Below, piece after piece: positions 18,769 through 27,341 of a stretch of DNA of 64,000 nt. Source of the DNA: Amycolatopsis sp. GM8 (GTDB lineage Bacteria > Actinomycetota > Actinomycetes > Mycobacteriales > Pseudonocardiaceae); the NCBI RefSeq assembly GCF_021653975.1, contig NZ_JAJKFK010000006.1:467634-531633 (forward strand). The letters are read 5' to 3'. The notes below the pieces were generated by a model. The model saw only the letters and a list, made by a program, of their open reading frames with translations, was not told the origin of the DNA and did not search any database. The stretch's first letter is position 1. Each line of letters begins with the position of its first letter. The translations under genes and the position numbers were made by a program.

Positions 18769-19890
18769 TTACTTGCCTGCGAGAAGTTCGCGTGCCAGCG
18801 CCGGATGGGTCACGAGGCCGTCGAGATAGCCGGCTTCGATCGCGACTCGCACGGCGTCTGCTTTCGCTGCCCCGTAAGCGATGCCGATCACCTCCGGCAC
18901 ATCGTGCAGCTGTTGTGGCCGGATGGTGATCATGCGGTCGGTGAGTCCGGACGTGACGGGCCGGCCATCGCGGTCGAGCAGGACACCCGCGATTTCGGCC
19001 ATCGCGCCGTCGTTGCGCAGTTGTTCGCGTTCTGTCCGGCTCAACGCGTCATGCACCGTCGACAGCTCCCACGATCCGACGCCGACCACCGCGACCGTGA
19101 CCTGAGGTACCAGGCCCATCGCTCGCGCGACATCCGGCTGCCGCCGCAACGTCCGGGCCGTCGTCGCGTCCGGAAGGATCATCGGGGCGTAGAAGTACGC
19201 CGCCGGCCCGGCCGCGATCTTCGCGACGGTCCGGACGAGTTCGATCGTGCTGTCCTCCTGGACGTCGGGCCGGCGCAGCGAACTCATCAGCGCACCCGAG
19301 AGCTGCACGACCGAGCAGGCCGGCAGGCCTTTCAGCGCGAAACTCATCGCGCGCACGCAGCGGGACCAGGCCAGTCCCAGCACGTCGTCCTGCTTCAGGA
19401 TCTCACCGAGGAGCTCCGCGCAGCCCGCACCGAGTAGTTGCCGCTGCGCCTGCACGTCGGACTCGTCGACATCCAGCACCAGCGAATGCGTCAGCCCGTA
19501 GGCCTCTTGGACGCGGTCGAACAGCTCCACGTCGACATGACCGGCCTGCCTGATCTCGATGCGGACCATCCCGCTCGTCCGCGCCTCGTCAAGCAGCCGC
19601 GCGACCTTGAACCGGCTGAGGCGCATCTCCTCGCCGATCTCGCTTTTGGACTTCCCGTCCAGGAAAAACCGCCGTGCCACCGCGGCCGCGAAATCCCGGG
19701 CGGACTTCTCGTGCTCCGGCGAATCTCGCGCGCGCGAGACGAAGACCCGCGGTGGCCTCGTGGCCTCGCCAGGCTCCGGCAACAAGACTCGTCCCCCCGT
19801 TTCGGCCTGTGATCGCCGCATCAAGAATGTCTCATGAAAGCCGCGGGGGCGCAGGGGGATCCCGAAGTTGTCCTGGATTTGTCCAGTCAC
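18769..19890 (-). CDS. SorC/DeoR-type transcriptional regulator
   Basis: Up to 373 residues. The N-terminal HTH is SKSEIGEEMRLSRFKVARLLDEARTSGMVRIEI, which is typical of SorC-family sugar-sensing regulators. The sugar-binding domain follows (DDVLGLAWSRCVRAM; VVGVGSWELSTVHDAL; AEIAGVLLDRDGRPV; DVPEVIGIAYGAAKADAV; GLVTHPALARELL). Start is uncertain: GTG 19890 gives the longest form, ATG 19821 would still keep the HTH. It is divergent from the SEFIR gene across about 70 nt. Ligands in the family are phosphorylated sugars or polyols; the regulated genes are not evident here. Confidence 0.88.
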   Translation of the reverse strand: MTGQIQDNFGIPLRPRGFHETFLMRRSQAETGGRVLLPEPGEATRPPRVFVSRARDSPEHEKSARDFAAAVARRFFLDGKSKSEIGEEMRLSRFKVARLLDEARTSGMVRIEIRQAGHVDVELFDRVQEAYGLTHSLVLDVDESDVQAQRQLLGAGCAELLGEILKQDDVLGLAWSRCVRAMSFALKGLPACSVVQLSGALMSSLRRPDVQEDSTIELVRTVAKIAAGPAAYFYAPMILPDATTARTLRRQPDVARAMGLVPQVTVAVVGVGSWELSTVHDALSRTEREQLRNDGAMAEIAGVLLDRDGRPVTSGLTDRMITIRPQQLHDVPEVIGIAYGAAKADAVRVAIEAGYLDGLVTHPALARELLAGK

Positions 19891-19963
19891 CGCCGGACAC
19901 CTGGGGCGGCGGACGGATTGCTATCGTTTTCCACCGGTACGCCAGCCGCGAAGAGGAACACCG

Positions 19964-21064
19964 GTGACAGGTCCGAACGTCTTCATCTCGTACACTCACG
20001 ACAGTGCGCGGCACCGCGATGACGTGCGCGAATTCGCCGGTTTCCTCGTTTCGCGCGGAATCGCGGTGGAGCTTGATCAATGGGCGGGGGTGGCGCGCCA
20101 GGACTGGTATCCGTGGGCGTGGCGCGGCATGTCCGGCGCCGATTACATCCTGGTGATCGCCTCGGCGGGCTATCGCGAGATGGGCGACGGCGCGGGCCCG
20201 AACGACCAGAACCACGGCGGCCGGGTCGAGGCGGCGCTGCTGCGGGACTTCCTGCAACGCGACCGTGCACAGTGGACCGGGAAGATCCTGCCCGTAGTGT
20301 TGCCCGGCCATACTGTCGGGGAGATCCCGGACTTCCTCCAGCCCTCCGCCGCCGACTATTACCCGGTCACGTCGTTCACCACGAGCGGGGCGGAAGGGCT
20401 GCTGCGCGCGATCACCGGCCAGGCCGCGCACATCCGGCCACCGCTCGGACCGCGCGTCAGCCTCCCACCCCGGTCCGGCCCGGGGGCGGGAATACCGGCA
20501 CCGCAACCGGAATCCGAGCGGCCGCGCTGGGTGGCGCTGCCGGAGGTACCGCCCGTCGGGTGGCTCACGGACCTGTTCCCGCAGCGCCGGCCCCAAGCAC
20601 CGGTCCTGGAACTTCATCTCGTCCCCGCGGCGCCCGAGGTCCGCTACGGCGTGACGGAACTGGAGGCGGTGACCGGGGAACTGGCCGACGTCGGCCGGGC
20701 CCAGCAGATCTTCCCGGTGACCGCGGGCCTCAGGATGGGCCATTCCGACAGGTTCGCCTGGGCTTGGACGATCGAGGAGCGGTCCCGGGAGACGGGACTC
20801 GCCGTCGGCCGCGACGGCCAGCGGACCTGCTGGTTACCGCTCCACCCGGCGGCGATCGGCTGGATCTTCGACCGGGACGAAATCGCCGGCGCGCTCGCCG
20901 GGCGCCTTTCCGCCCTTCTCGACATCGGGCTTCCGTCTCGCTGCCGAATGGCCACCGCGACCGGGTCCGTAGCCAACCGGAGACCGCGATCTCGACGGCC
21001 GACCTCCGCCAGGCGGTTCGTCCGGTCGCCGAGGAACTCGCCGCGCGTCTCGCCGTGGCGCTGA
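19964..21064 (+). CDS. SEFIR-domain protein with probable C-terminal frameshift
   Basis: GTG 19964 with AGAGGA upstream. The first 140 residues are a SEFIR (TIR-like) domain: NVFISYTHDSARHRDDVREF, ELDQWAGVARQDWYPW, SGADYILVIASAGY. This is followed by a Pro-rich linker and an unrecognised domain (RYGVTELEAVTGELADVGRA; CWLPLHPAAIGWIFDRDE). SEFIR and TIR proteins act in signalling or antiviral and self/non-self defence in bacteria; the role here is unknown. In the given frame the last 40 residues become Arg/Pro-rich and atypical, while the next frame reads TADLRQAVRPVAEELAARLAVAL and stops at 21069, with better codon usage. This points to a 1-nt frameshift near 20936-20942, either genuine or a sequencing error. 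Confidence 0.72.
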   Translation: MTGPNVFISYTHDSARHRDDVREFAGFLVSRGIAVELDQWAGVARQDWYPWAWRGMSGADYILVIASAGYREMGDGAGPNDQNHGGRVEAALLRDFLQRDRAQWTGKILPVVLPGHTVGEIPDFLQPSAADYYPVTSFTTSGAEGLLRAITGQAAHIRPPLGPRVSLPPRSGPGAGIPAPQPESERPRWVALPEVPPVGWLTDLFPQRRPQAPVLELHLVPAAPEVRYGVTELEAVTGELADVGRAQQIFPVTAGLRMGHSDRFAWAWTIEERSRETGLAVGRDGQRTCWLPLHPAAIGWIFDRDEIAGALAGRLSALLDIGLPSRCRMATATGSVANRRPRSRRPTSARRFVRSPRNSPRVSPWR

Positions 21065-21078
21065 GGTAACGCGGGCGT

Positions 21079-21735
21079 TCAGGCGCTCCGGCCGACGTCG
21101 CCGAGTACCTGCTGGGCGACATGGTCCAGACTTGCCGTGATCCACTGCTCCAGGCTCCTGCCGGACTGCTCCGCGGCGGATTGCCAGCGTTCGATGCGCT
21201 CCTGCGCCACGCTCAGCTGCGGAATGGCCGCGGGTTGCGGCGCCGCCGCCCCGGGCTTTTTCCGGTGGGCGCGCAGATTTTCCCGCAGCTTGTTCCTGGA
21301 CCAGCGTTGCTTTTCGGACTCATCGAGCCAATGGTCCTGCTCGGCGGTGCCGAGTGAAGCCACTTCGGCGTGATGCTGGAAGCTCAGGGTTCCGCGTCGC
21401 CGGTCGGGCGCGAAGCGCCGGCAGACCCACGCGTAATTGCGCAGGGTCTGGTAGTCGAGTCCGATGGCGTTGATGGCAAAGCGATAGCGGTCGACATAGG
21501 CCTTCTCGCCGTATATCATCCAGTCACCAAGGCACCACGAAGAAGAATCCGCGATCCTCGCCAGTTTCTGGCCGGCTTCCTCCCAGTTCTCGTATTCCAG
21601 CCGATCGGGGAGTTGCAATCCCACCCCGGTCAGTAAGATTTTTCCCCCGGTGGACAACGGCTGTTCCGGAGCAATAGGGGTGCTTCCGCCGCGTAGCGTG
21701 GGGTCCGGGGCCCCAGTTAGCTTCGTCCGTGCCAT
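21079..21735 (-). CDS. LmbU-family cluster-situated transcriptional regulator
   Basis: 218 residues, ATG 21735 with AAGGTG upstream. It matches LmbU-family proteins: LQLPDRLEYENWEEAGQKLA, SSWCLGDWMIYGEKAYVDRY, then GLDYQTLRNYAWVCRRF and LSFQHHAEVASL, followed by a WSRNKLRENLRA DNA-binding segment and a C-terminal helical tail. LmbU is the founding member from the lincomycin cluster; NovE, CouE and HrmB from novobiocin, coumermycin and hormaomycin clusters belong to the same family and activate antibiotic genes. Its position directly upstream of, and divergent from, the PKS operon makes it the likely pathway activator. Its 3' end is convergent with the SEFIR gene, about 10 nt away. Confidence 0.9.
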   Translation of the reverse strand: MARTKLTGAPDPTLRGGSTPIAPEQPLSTGGKILLTGVGLQLPDRLEYENWEEAGQKLARIADSSSWCLGDWMIYGEKAYVDRYRFAINAIGLDYQTLRNYAWVCRRFAPDRRRGTLSFQHHAEVASLGTAEQDHWLDESEKQRWSRNKLRENLRAHRKKPGAAAPQPAAIPQLSVAQERIERWQSAAEQSGRSLEQWITASLDHVAQQVLGDVGRSA

Positions 21736-22448
21736 TATTCACCTTACTTTCTTCTTTGATTCATCATCGGATGACGCGAGTCGCGGAGCGTCGTCGTCGA
21801 TGCGGATGCAAGGAATTCGTGGTGTCACAAATCGGTTAAGTGGCACCGTCTTATCGTTGGTCAACTGACAGTCGCGTGTCAACTACCGAGTGGTCGACCT
21901 CGGCTTGTCAGCCGAACGAAGAAAATGTCAGAAGAGGTAAACGGGCCTGCCCGAAAAGGCAGCGGTGTTCGGCGGTGCACCACCGGTGTTAGGCCGTTGG
22001 AAGTAGAGACCGTACGGCAAGCTGTACGGCTGCGCCTCAGGTGTCTCGCTCCTCGTGAGATGCTCACGGACAACGGATCACCTGACCGGCGTAGTCGATC
22101 GGCGCCGAAGCCGAGCAGCAGGACGATGCCCCCTTTAACGGTTGGTGAAGTTCCAACAGATTCGGTGTGCGAGCGCGACGTCCGCCGTCGATGTGTGTCA
22201 CGTCGTTCGTGATGAGAGTGTCGATGGTCCGCCCGGGCAATTCGTGATTGTCCAATGATCCGCGCGGTTTTCACGAAAAAATCGGCGGGGTCCCGCGCTG
22301 TCCCGCCGGCGAGACAGTGGCCCGTTCGCCGCGGTGCCGGGGGACCTGATGTTGACACGTCTCGCTTCGTTGTACGAAACTTCTGCTCGGTCCTGTTGAA
22401 TCTCCTTTTCGGATGGATTCCCGGTAATTCTTTCTTCCGCTCGGGGAA
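21736..22448. promoter_or_regulatory. Long divergent control region between lmbU-like gene and PKS operon
   Basis: About 710 nt with no credible gene. It is less G+C-rich than its neighbours and open frames within it are short with poor codon usage. It must hold the promoters for both the LmbU-type regulator and the 27-kb biosynthetic operon. A dyad CCGTAC-GGCAAGCT-GTACGG lies at 22010-22029, and GTCAACT/TGTCAACT-like repeats occur around 21860-21885. The unusual length leaves room for a long leader or several regulators. No riboswitch or attenuator was recognised. Confidence 0.55.
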
Positions 22449-25400
22449 ATGGTGGAATTGATGAACGCGGACGAAATCGAGCACTGGCTGGCCGGCCGGC
22501 TGGCTGATTTACTCGGCCGCTCACCTGAGCGGATCGACCCGACTTCGACCTTTGCCCGGTTCGGTCTGGCCTCGGTGGAACTCGTCGGCTTGCTGGGCGC
22601 GCTCGAGGACTGGCTGGGAAAACCGGTGGACCAGACCGCCGCCTACGAGTGGCCCACCCCGCGGCAGCTCGCTATCGCGCTGGCCGGCGGGAACGCCGAG
22701 CGGCGCGACGAAGTAACGGCGCCAGATGACGCAGACCGCCTCGACGAGCAAGATCCGGTGGTCATCGTCGGCCTCGCCTGCCGGTTCCCCGCTGGCGCCG
22801 ACACACCCGACCTCTTCTGGCGGAACCTGGCGCGCGGGGTGGACGCCGTCGGCGAACCGCCGCGTGACCGGTGGGGCGACGACATCAAGGACGCGGGCCC
22901 CGTTCCCCGGCGTGGCGCCTTCTTGCCGGACATCGCCGGCTGGGACGCGGAATTCTTCGAGGTTTCGCCCCAGGAAGCGCTTCGCACCGACCCGCAGCAA
23001 CGACTGCTGATGGAGCTGGCGTGGGAGGCGCTGGAGGACGCCGGGATCCCGGCCGCCCGGTGCGCCGGCACCCGGACGTCGTTCGTCGCCGGGCTGATGG
23101 ACACCGGCCAGTATCCGCGGCTCCAGCTCGACCACCACGGGGACGCGGCGCTGACCGACCCGCATTTCGGTCTCGGCAGCTCGTCCAGTGCGGCGGCGGG
23201 ACGGATCGCGCACCTGCTCGATCTGCGCGGCCCCGCCTACACCGTCGATACCGCGTGCTCCTCGTCGCTGGTCGCGGTGCACCTGGCCGCCCAGTGCCTG
23301 CGTCGCGGCGAGGCTGACCTGGCGCTGGCGGCGGGGGTCTCACTGATGACGCATCCCGACTTCCACGTCCAGGCCTGCGCGATGTCGATGCTGTCCCCCG
23401 ATGGCCGGTGCAAGACGTTCGACGAGAGCGCGGACGGGTTCGCGGTCGGCGAAGGCGGCGGTGTGGTGGTGCTCGAGCGGATGTCCGCGGCCCGGCGCAA
23501 CGGTCATCGGATCCACGCCGTGCTGCGCGGGTCGGCCGTCAACCAGGACGGTCACAGCAACGGTTTGACGGCGCCGAACCGGGCCGCGCAGGTCGCGGTG
23601 ATCCGCGACGCACTGTCGGACGCGGGGGTGGCGCCTGCCCAGATCGGCTACGTCGAGGCACATGGTTCCGGGACGCGGCTGGGTGACGCCATCGAACTCG
23701 CCGCGCTGCACGAGGTGTTCGACGGGGACGCGCGCGAATGGCCGCTGCCGGTGGGCGCTGTCAAGACCAATGTCGGGCACACGCTGGCGGCGGCCGGGAT
23801 GGCTGGCCTCATCAAGACCGTGCAGGCGCTCCGGAATGGCAAAATACCACCGAGTCTGCATCTCGACCGGCCCGTCGACGGCGTGTCGGGCACCGTCCGG
23901 GCCATCTCCGCGCCCATCCCGTTCCCGGCCGGGGCCTCGGGGCGGCTCGCCGGCGTCAGCTCGTTCGGCTGGTCCGGGACGAACGCGCACGTCGTGCTCG
24001 AAGAGCCACCCGCGCCGGTGCCGAACCCGGCCGCCCGGCACGGCGGTCACCTGCTCGTCCTCTCCGCTCGCACCGCTGACGCGCTCTCGGAGCAGGCGGC
24101 CCGTCTGGCCGGGCGCCTGCGGGAGGAGCCCGCGCCGGATCTCGCCGACGTGGCACACACTCTCCAAAATGGACGGACGCAGTTCGGCGTGCGGCGTGCG
24201 GTGGTGTGCGGCGATCTGCCCGACGCCGTGCGGATGCTCACCGGGCCGGTGGACGCGCACAGCACCGAGCGGCAGGGACGACCTGAGGTCGCGTTCCTCC
24301 TGCCAGGCGTGGGCGATCACTACGCCGGCCTCGGGCAGCGGCTCTACCGCGACGAGCCGGAGTTCGCGGCGGTCGTCGACCAGTGTCTCCGCCACTTCCG
24401 AGAACGGTCCGATGTGGACCTTCAGCCGATGTTCTCCGCTCCGGCGAGTGCTGGCCACGAGAGTCCGGACCTGGCGTCCTGGCTCGGGCGAAACGGTTCC
24501 GGGCAGCCGTCGCCGGACGACGCGCCTCCTCCCGAGGAGACCCACGCCCTGATCTTCACCGTCGAGGTCGCCTTGGCCCGTTTCCTGGAGGGCTGGGGGA
24601 TCCGGCCCGGCGCGCTGCTCGGCTACAGCCTCGGCGAATACGCCGCCGCGCACCTGGCCGGCGTGTTCCACCTCGAAGACGCCGCGTACCTGGTGGCAGA
24701 GCGGGCGCGCCTGGTGGGACGCTCTCCGCGCGGCGCGATGCTTGCGGTGGCCGTGCCGGAGTCACAGACCGCTGAGCTGCTCGGCTCGGTACGAGGCCCG
24801 GTCAGCATCGCCGCGGCGAACGGCCCGTCGATGACGGTGCTCGCCGGCAGCCCGGAAGGGGTCGAAGAAGCACGACGGCACCTGACGGCGCAAGGGCTGG
24901 CCTGTGCGCGGCTGCGCACGACGCACGCGTTCCATTCGGCACTGCTGGAGCCGGTGCGGGACGAGCTGTACGAGCTGGTCGCCTCCGTCGAGCGCCGCCC
25001 GAACGCGATCCCGATGGTCTCGAACCTCACGGGGACTTGGCTGACGCCCGGCCAGGCGGTGGATCCGGGCTACTGGGCCGATCACCTGTGCCGGCCGGTG
25101 CGGTTCGCCGATGGGGCCGGGCTGCTGGCCGGCCGTGACGTGCTCGTCGAGATCGGCCCGGGCAGCACGCTTGGATCCCTGGTCCGCCAGAACACCGCTG
25201 TGCGCCCGGAAACGACCGTCCTCTCGACCCTGCCCGCCGCTTTGAACACGGGCACGGACGAGCGCGAATCCGTCCTGCACGCGATCGGCGCGTTGTGGGA
25301 ATCCGGAGTCGAAGTGGACTGGCCGACCGTCGCGGGTGAGCCGCGCCCGCCCATCTCGCTGCCCACTTATCCCTTTCAGCGCACCAAGTACTGGCCCGAA

Positions 25401-27341
25401 GGGCGGCGCACCGAAGAAGCCGACACGTACGAGCCCGGGTCCGCGTGGTGCTACGTCCCGAGCTGGCAACGCGATGCTCCTGCGCGGCTCGGTGTGCGTG
25501 CGCTGCCGGACGTGGTCGTGGTGTTCGCGGATCCCCTCGGTGCGGGGGCGAGGCTCGCCGAGCTCGTCCGCAAGGCAGGGGGGACCGCCTTCGAGGTCCT
25601 GCCCGGGCAGCGGTTCGAGGCGAACGGCGACACGGTGACCATCGACCCTCGCGATGCCACCCACTACCGGGCCGTCGCCGACCTGCTGCCCACCGAACCC
25701 GGACGACACGGTGCGGTCGTGCACTGCTGGAGTTTGCTCGACCCGCCGGCGAATGACATCTCTGGCCGTCTGCGGGGGGCCGTCGACAACGGGTTCGGCA
25801 GCCTGCTGCTGCTGGTGCAGGCACTCGGCGAGCAGGCGGGGAAGGACGTCCGCCTGCTCACGGTGTCCGCGGGCGGCACGGACGTGACCGGGGACGACGC
25901 GACCGCCCCGCAGCGTTCGGTGGTGCACGGCCTGGGCCGGATCGTCCCGGCCGAATACCTTTCGCCGCGGTGGAGCGGCGTCGACCTCGAAGCCGCGACC
26001 CTCGCCGAGCGTGGTGGCGACACCTTGTTCGCCGAGCTCGCCGCGGAACCCGCGGAAGGAGTCGGAGAGCTCACCGCGTGGCGGGGTGGCCGCCGATGGC
26101 ACCGGACGTGGCGGCCTGCCACGATCGAGCAGGACACCGGTGAGGTGTGGCGCGCGGACGGCGTGTACCTGATCACCGGTGGCACCCGGGGGCTGGGTAT
26201 GGCCGCCGCCCGGCACCTGGCCGAGCACGGTGTCCGGCGCCTCGCGCTTGTCGCCAGGACGACCTTGCCAGAACGTCCACAGTGGACCGATCTCGCCGGT
26301 CGCGACAATCGCGTCAGCCGGACCGTCCGCGACATCCTGGCGCTGGAGGCCACCGGTGCGGAAGTGCTCGTGCTGGCGGCGGACGCGGCCGTCCCCGACC
26401 AGCTGGCCGCGGCACTGCGCGCGGCGCGAGCACATTTCGGGGCCCTGCATGGGGTTCTGCACTGCGCCGGCGTTCCCGGCGAAGGTGTCGTCCAGCGCAA
26501 GACCCGCGAACAGGCCGAGGCTGTGCTCGCCCCCAAGGCGTTCGGTCTGGCACCCCTGCTCGACGTGGTGGGCCCGGACGCGCCCGAGGACGAACGGCTG
26601 GAGTTGCTGGTTCTCTATTCGTCGTCGGTGACCGTGCTGGGCGGACCGGGCGAGAGCGATTACTGCGCGGCGAACACGGTTTTGGATGCCTTCGCCGCGG
26701 CCGCCGACTCCGAGCACACGCGAGTCCTGTCCGTCGCCTGGGGGCCGTGGCGCCACGACGACTGGCAGTCCGCGGCACCCGGGCTCGCGAAGCTGACCGG
26801 GGATTACCGCGCGCGGTACGGGTTCAGCGACGAGGACGGCTGCGCGGTGCTGGACCGGGCCCTGGCTTCGAAGGAGCCGAACCTGCTGGTGCTGGGGCAG
26901 TCCCTGGCCGGAGCGGCCGAGTTCTGGGCGAAGCTGGGCGACTTCGAGTCGCTCGCGGCACCGGCGCCGGGCGAGACACAGCGCTTCGCCCGCCCGTCCC
27001 TACGCACCGTCTGGGTCGCTCCGCGCACCGAGCTCGAACGACGGGTCGCGACCGTGTGGGAGCGCTTCCTCGGCATCGACGGTATCGGTGCCGACGACCC
27101 GTTCTTCGATCTGGGCGGCAATTCCCTCGTCGGCACCGCGATGGTGCGGGCGCTGGGGGAGGAGCTGGACCTGGATATCGCGCCGGCAGTGCTTTTCACC
27201 CACCCGACCGTGGCGGCCTTCGCGCTTTGGGCGGCCGGCGACACCGCCGTCGCGCCCGAGTCCGGCCGGGGACGCGGCGAGCGACGGCGGGCGCTCCGCA
27301 CACAGATCGCAGGCGAACGGAAGCGAGGACGGACGAAGTGA
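22449..27341 (+). CDS. Type I polyketide synthase, loading ACP plus module 1 (ACP-KS-AT-KR-ACP)
   Basis: 1630 residues. Domains in order: N-terminal ACP (about 5-78, phosphopantetheine Ser42 in FGLASVEL), KS (about 100-520, Cys270 in TACSSS, then EAHGSGT and VGHTLAAAG), AT (about 610-910, Ser727 in GYSLGEY, HAFH at 826-829), KR (about 1235-1440, TGGTRGLG cofactor motif and Tyr1405 in DYCAAN) and ACP (about 1525-1595, Ser1559 in LGGNSL). No DH, ER or MT. The N-terminal ACP with its WL...LE.WLG..YEWPT pattern looks like the carriers that accept acyl-AMP from FAALs. The AT lacks the usual GQG glutamine (it has GVGDHY). HAFH normally marks malonyl-type rather than methylmalonyl specificity. Start 22449 (GGGGAA upstream) or 22461. 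It is the first gene of the operon and overlaps the next by 4 nt. Confidence 0.93.
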   Translation: MVELMNADEIEHWLAGRLADLLGRSPERIDPTSTFARFGLASVELVGLLGALEDWLGKPVDQTAAYEWPTPRQLAIALAGGNAERRDEVTAPDDADRLDEQDPVVIVGLACRFPAGADTPDLFWRNLARGVDAVGEPPRDRWGDDIKDAGPVPRRGAFLPDIAGWDAEFFEVSPQEALRTDPQQRLLMELAWEALEDAGIPAARCAGTRTSFVAGLMDTGQYPRLQLDHHGDAALTDPHFGLGSSSSAAAGRIAHLLDLRGPAYTVDTACSSSLVAVHLAAQCLRRGEADLALAAGVSLMTHPDFHVQACAMSMLSPDGRCKTFDESADGFAVGEGGGVVVLERMSAARRNGHRIHAVLRGSAVNQDGHSNGLTAPNRAAQVAVIRDALSDAGVAPAQIGYVEAHGSGTRLGDAIELAALHEVFDGDAREWPLPVGAVKTNVGHTLAAAGMAGLIKTVQALRNGKIPPSLHLDRPVDGVSGTVRAISAPIPFPAGASGRLAGVSSFGWSGTNAHVVLEEPPAPVPNPAARHGGHLLVLSARTADALSEQAARLAGRLREEPAPDLADVAHTLQNGRTQFGVRRAVVCGDLPDAVRMLTGPVDAHSTERQGRPEVAFLLPGVGDHYAGLGQRLYRDEPEFAAVVDQCLRHFRERSDVDLQPMFSAPASAGHESPDLASWLGRNGSGQPSPDDAPPPEETHALIFTVEVALARFLEGWGIRPGALLGYSLGEYAAAHLAGVFHLEDAAYLVAERARLVGRSPRGAMLAVAVPESQTAELLGSVRGPVSIAAANGPSMTVLAGSPEGVEEARRHLTAQGLACARLRTTHAFHSALLEPVRDELYELVASVERRPNAIPMVSNLTGTWLTPGQAVDPGYWADHLCRPVRFADGAGLLAGRDVLVEIGPGSTLGSLVRQNTAVRPETTVLSTLPAALNTGTDERESVLHAIGALWESGVEVDWPTVAGEPRPPISLPTYPFQRTKYWPEGRRTEEADTYEPGSAWCYVPSWQRDAPARLGVRALPDVVVVFADPLGAGARLAELVRKAGGTAFEVLPGQRFEANGDTVTIDPRDATHYRAVADLLPTEPGRHGAVVHCWSLLDPPANDISGRLRGAVDNGFGSLLLLVQALGEQAGKDVRLLTVSAGGTDVTGDDATAPQRSVVHGLGRIVPAEYLSPRWSGVDLEAATLAERGGDTLFAELAAEPAEGVGELTAWRGGRRWHRTWRPATIEQDTGEVWRADGVYLITGGTRGLGMAAARHLAEHGVRRLALVARTTLPERPQWTDLAGRDNRVSRTVRDILALEATGAEVLVLAADAAVPDQLAAALRAARAHFGALHGVLHCAGVPGEGVVQRKTREQAEAVLAPKAFGLAPLLDVVGPDAPEDERLELLVLYSSSVTVLGGPGESDYCAANTVLDAFAAAADSEHTRVLSVAWGPWRHDDWQSAAPGLAKLTGDYRARYGFSDEDGCAVLDRALASKEPNLLVLGQSLAGAAEFWAKLGDFESLAAPAPGETQRFARPSLRTVWVAPRTELERRVATVWERFLGIDGIGADDPFFDLGGNSLVGTAMVRALGEELDLDIAPAVLFTHPTVAAFALWAAGDTAVAPESGRGRGERRRALRTQIAGERKRGRTK

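Noticed and set aside
21879..22484. A minus-strand gene in the 710-nt spacer upstream of the PKS
   Set aside because: The frame runs into the PKS start, has no domain and no ribosome-binding site, and its codon usage is poor.
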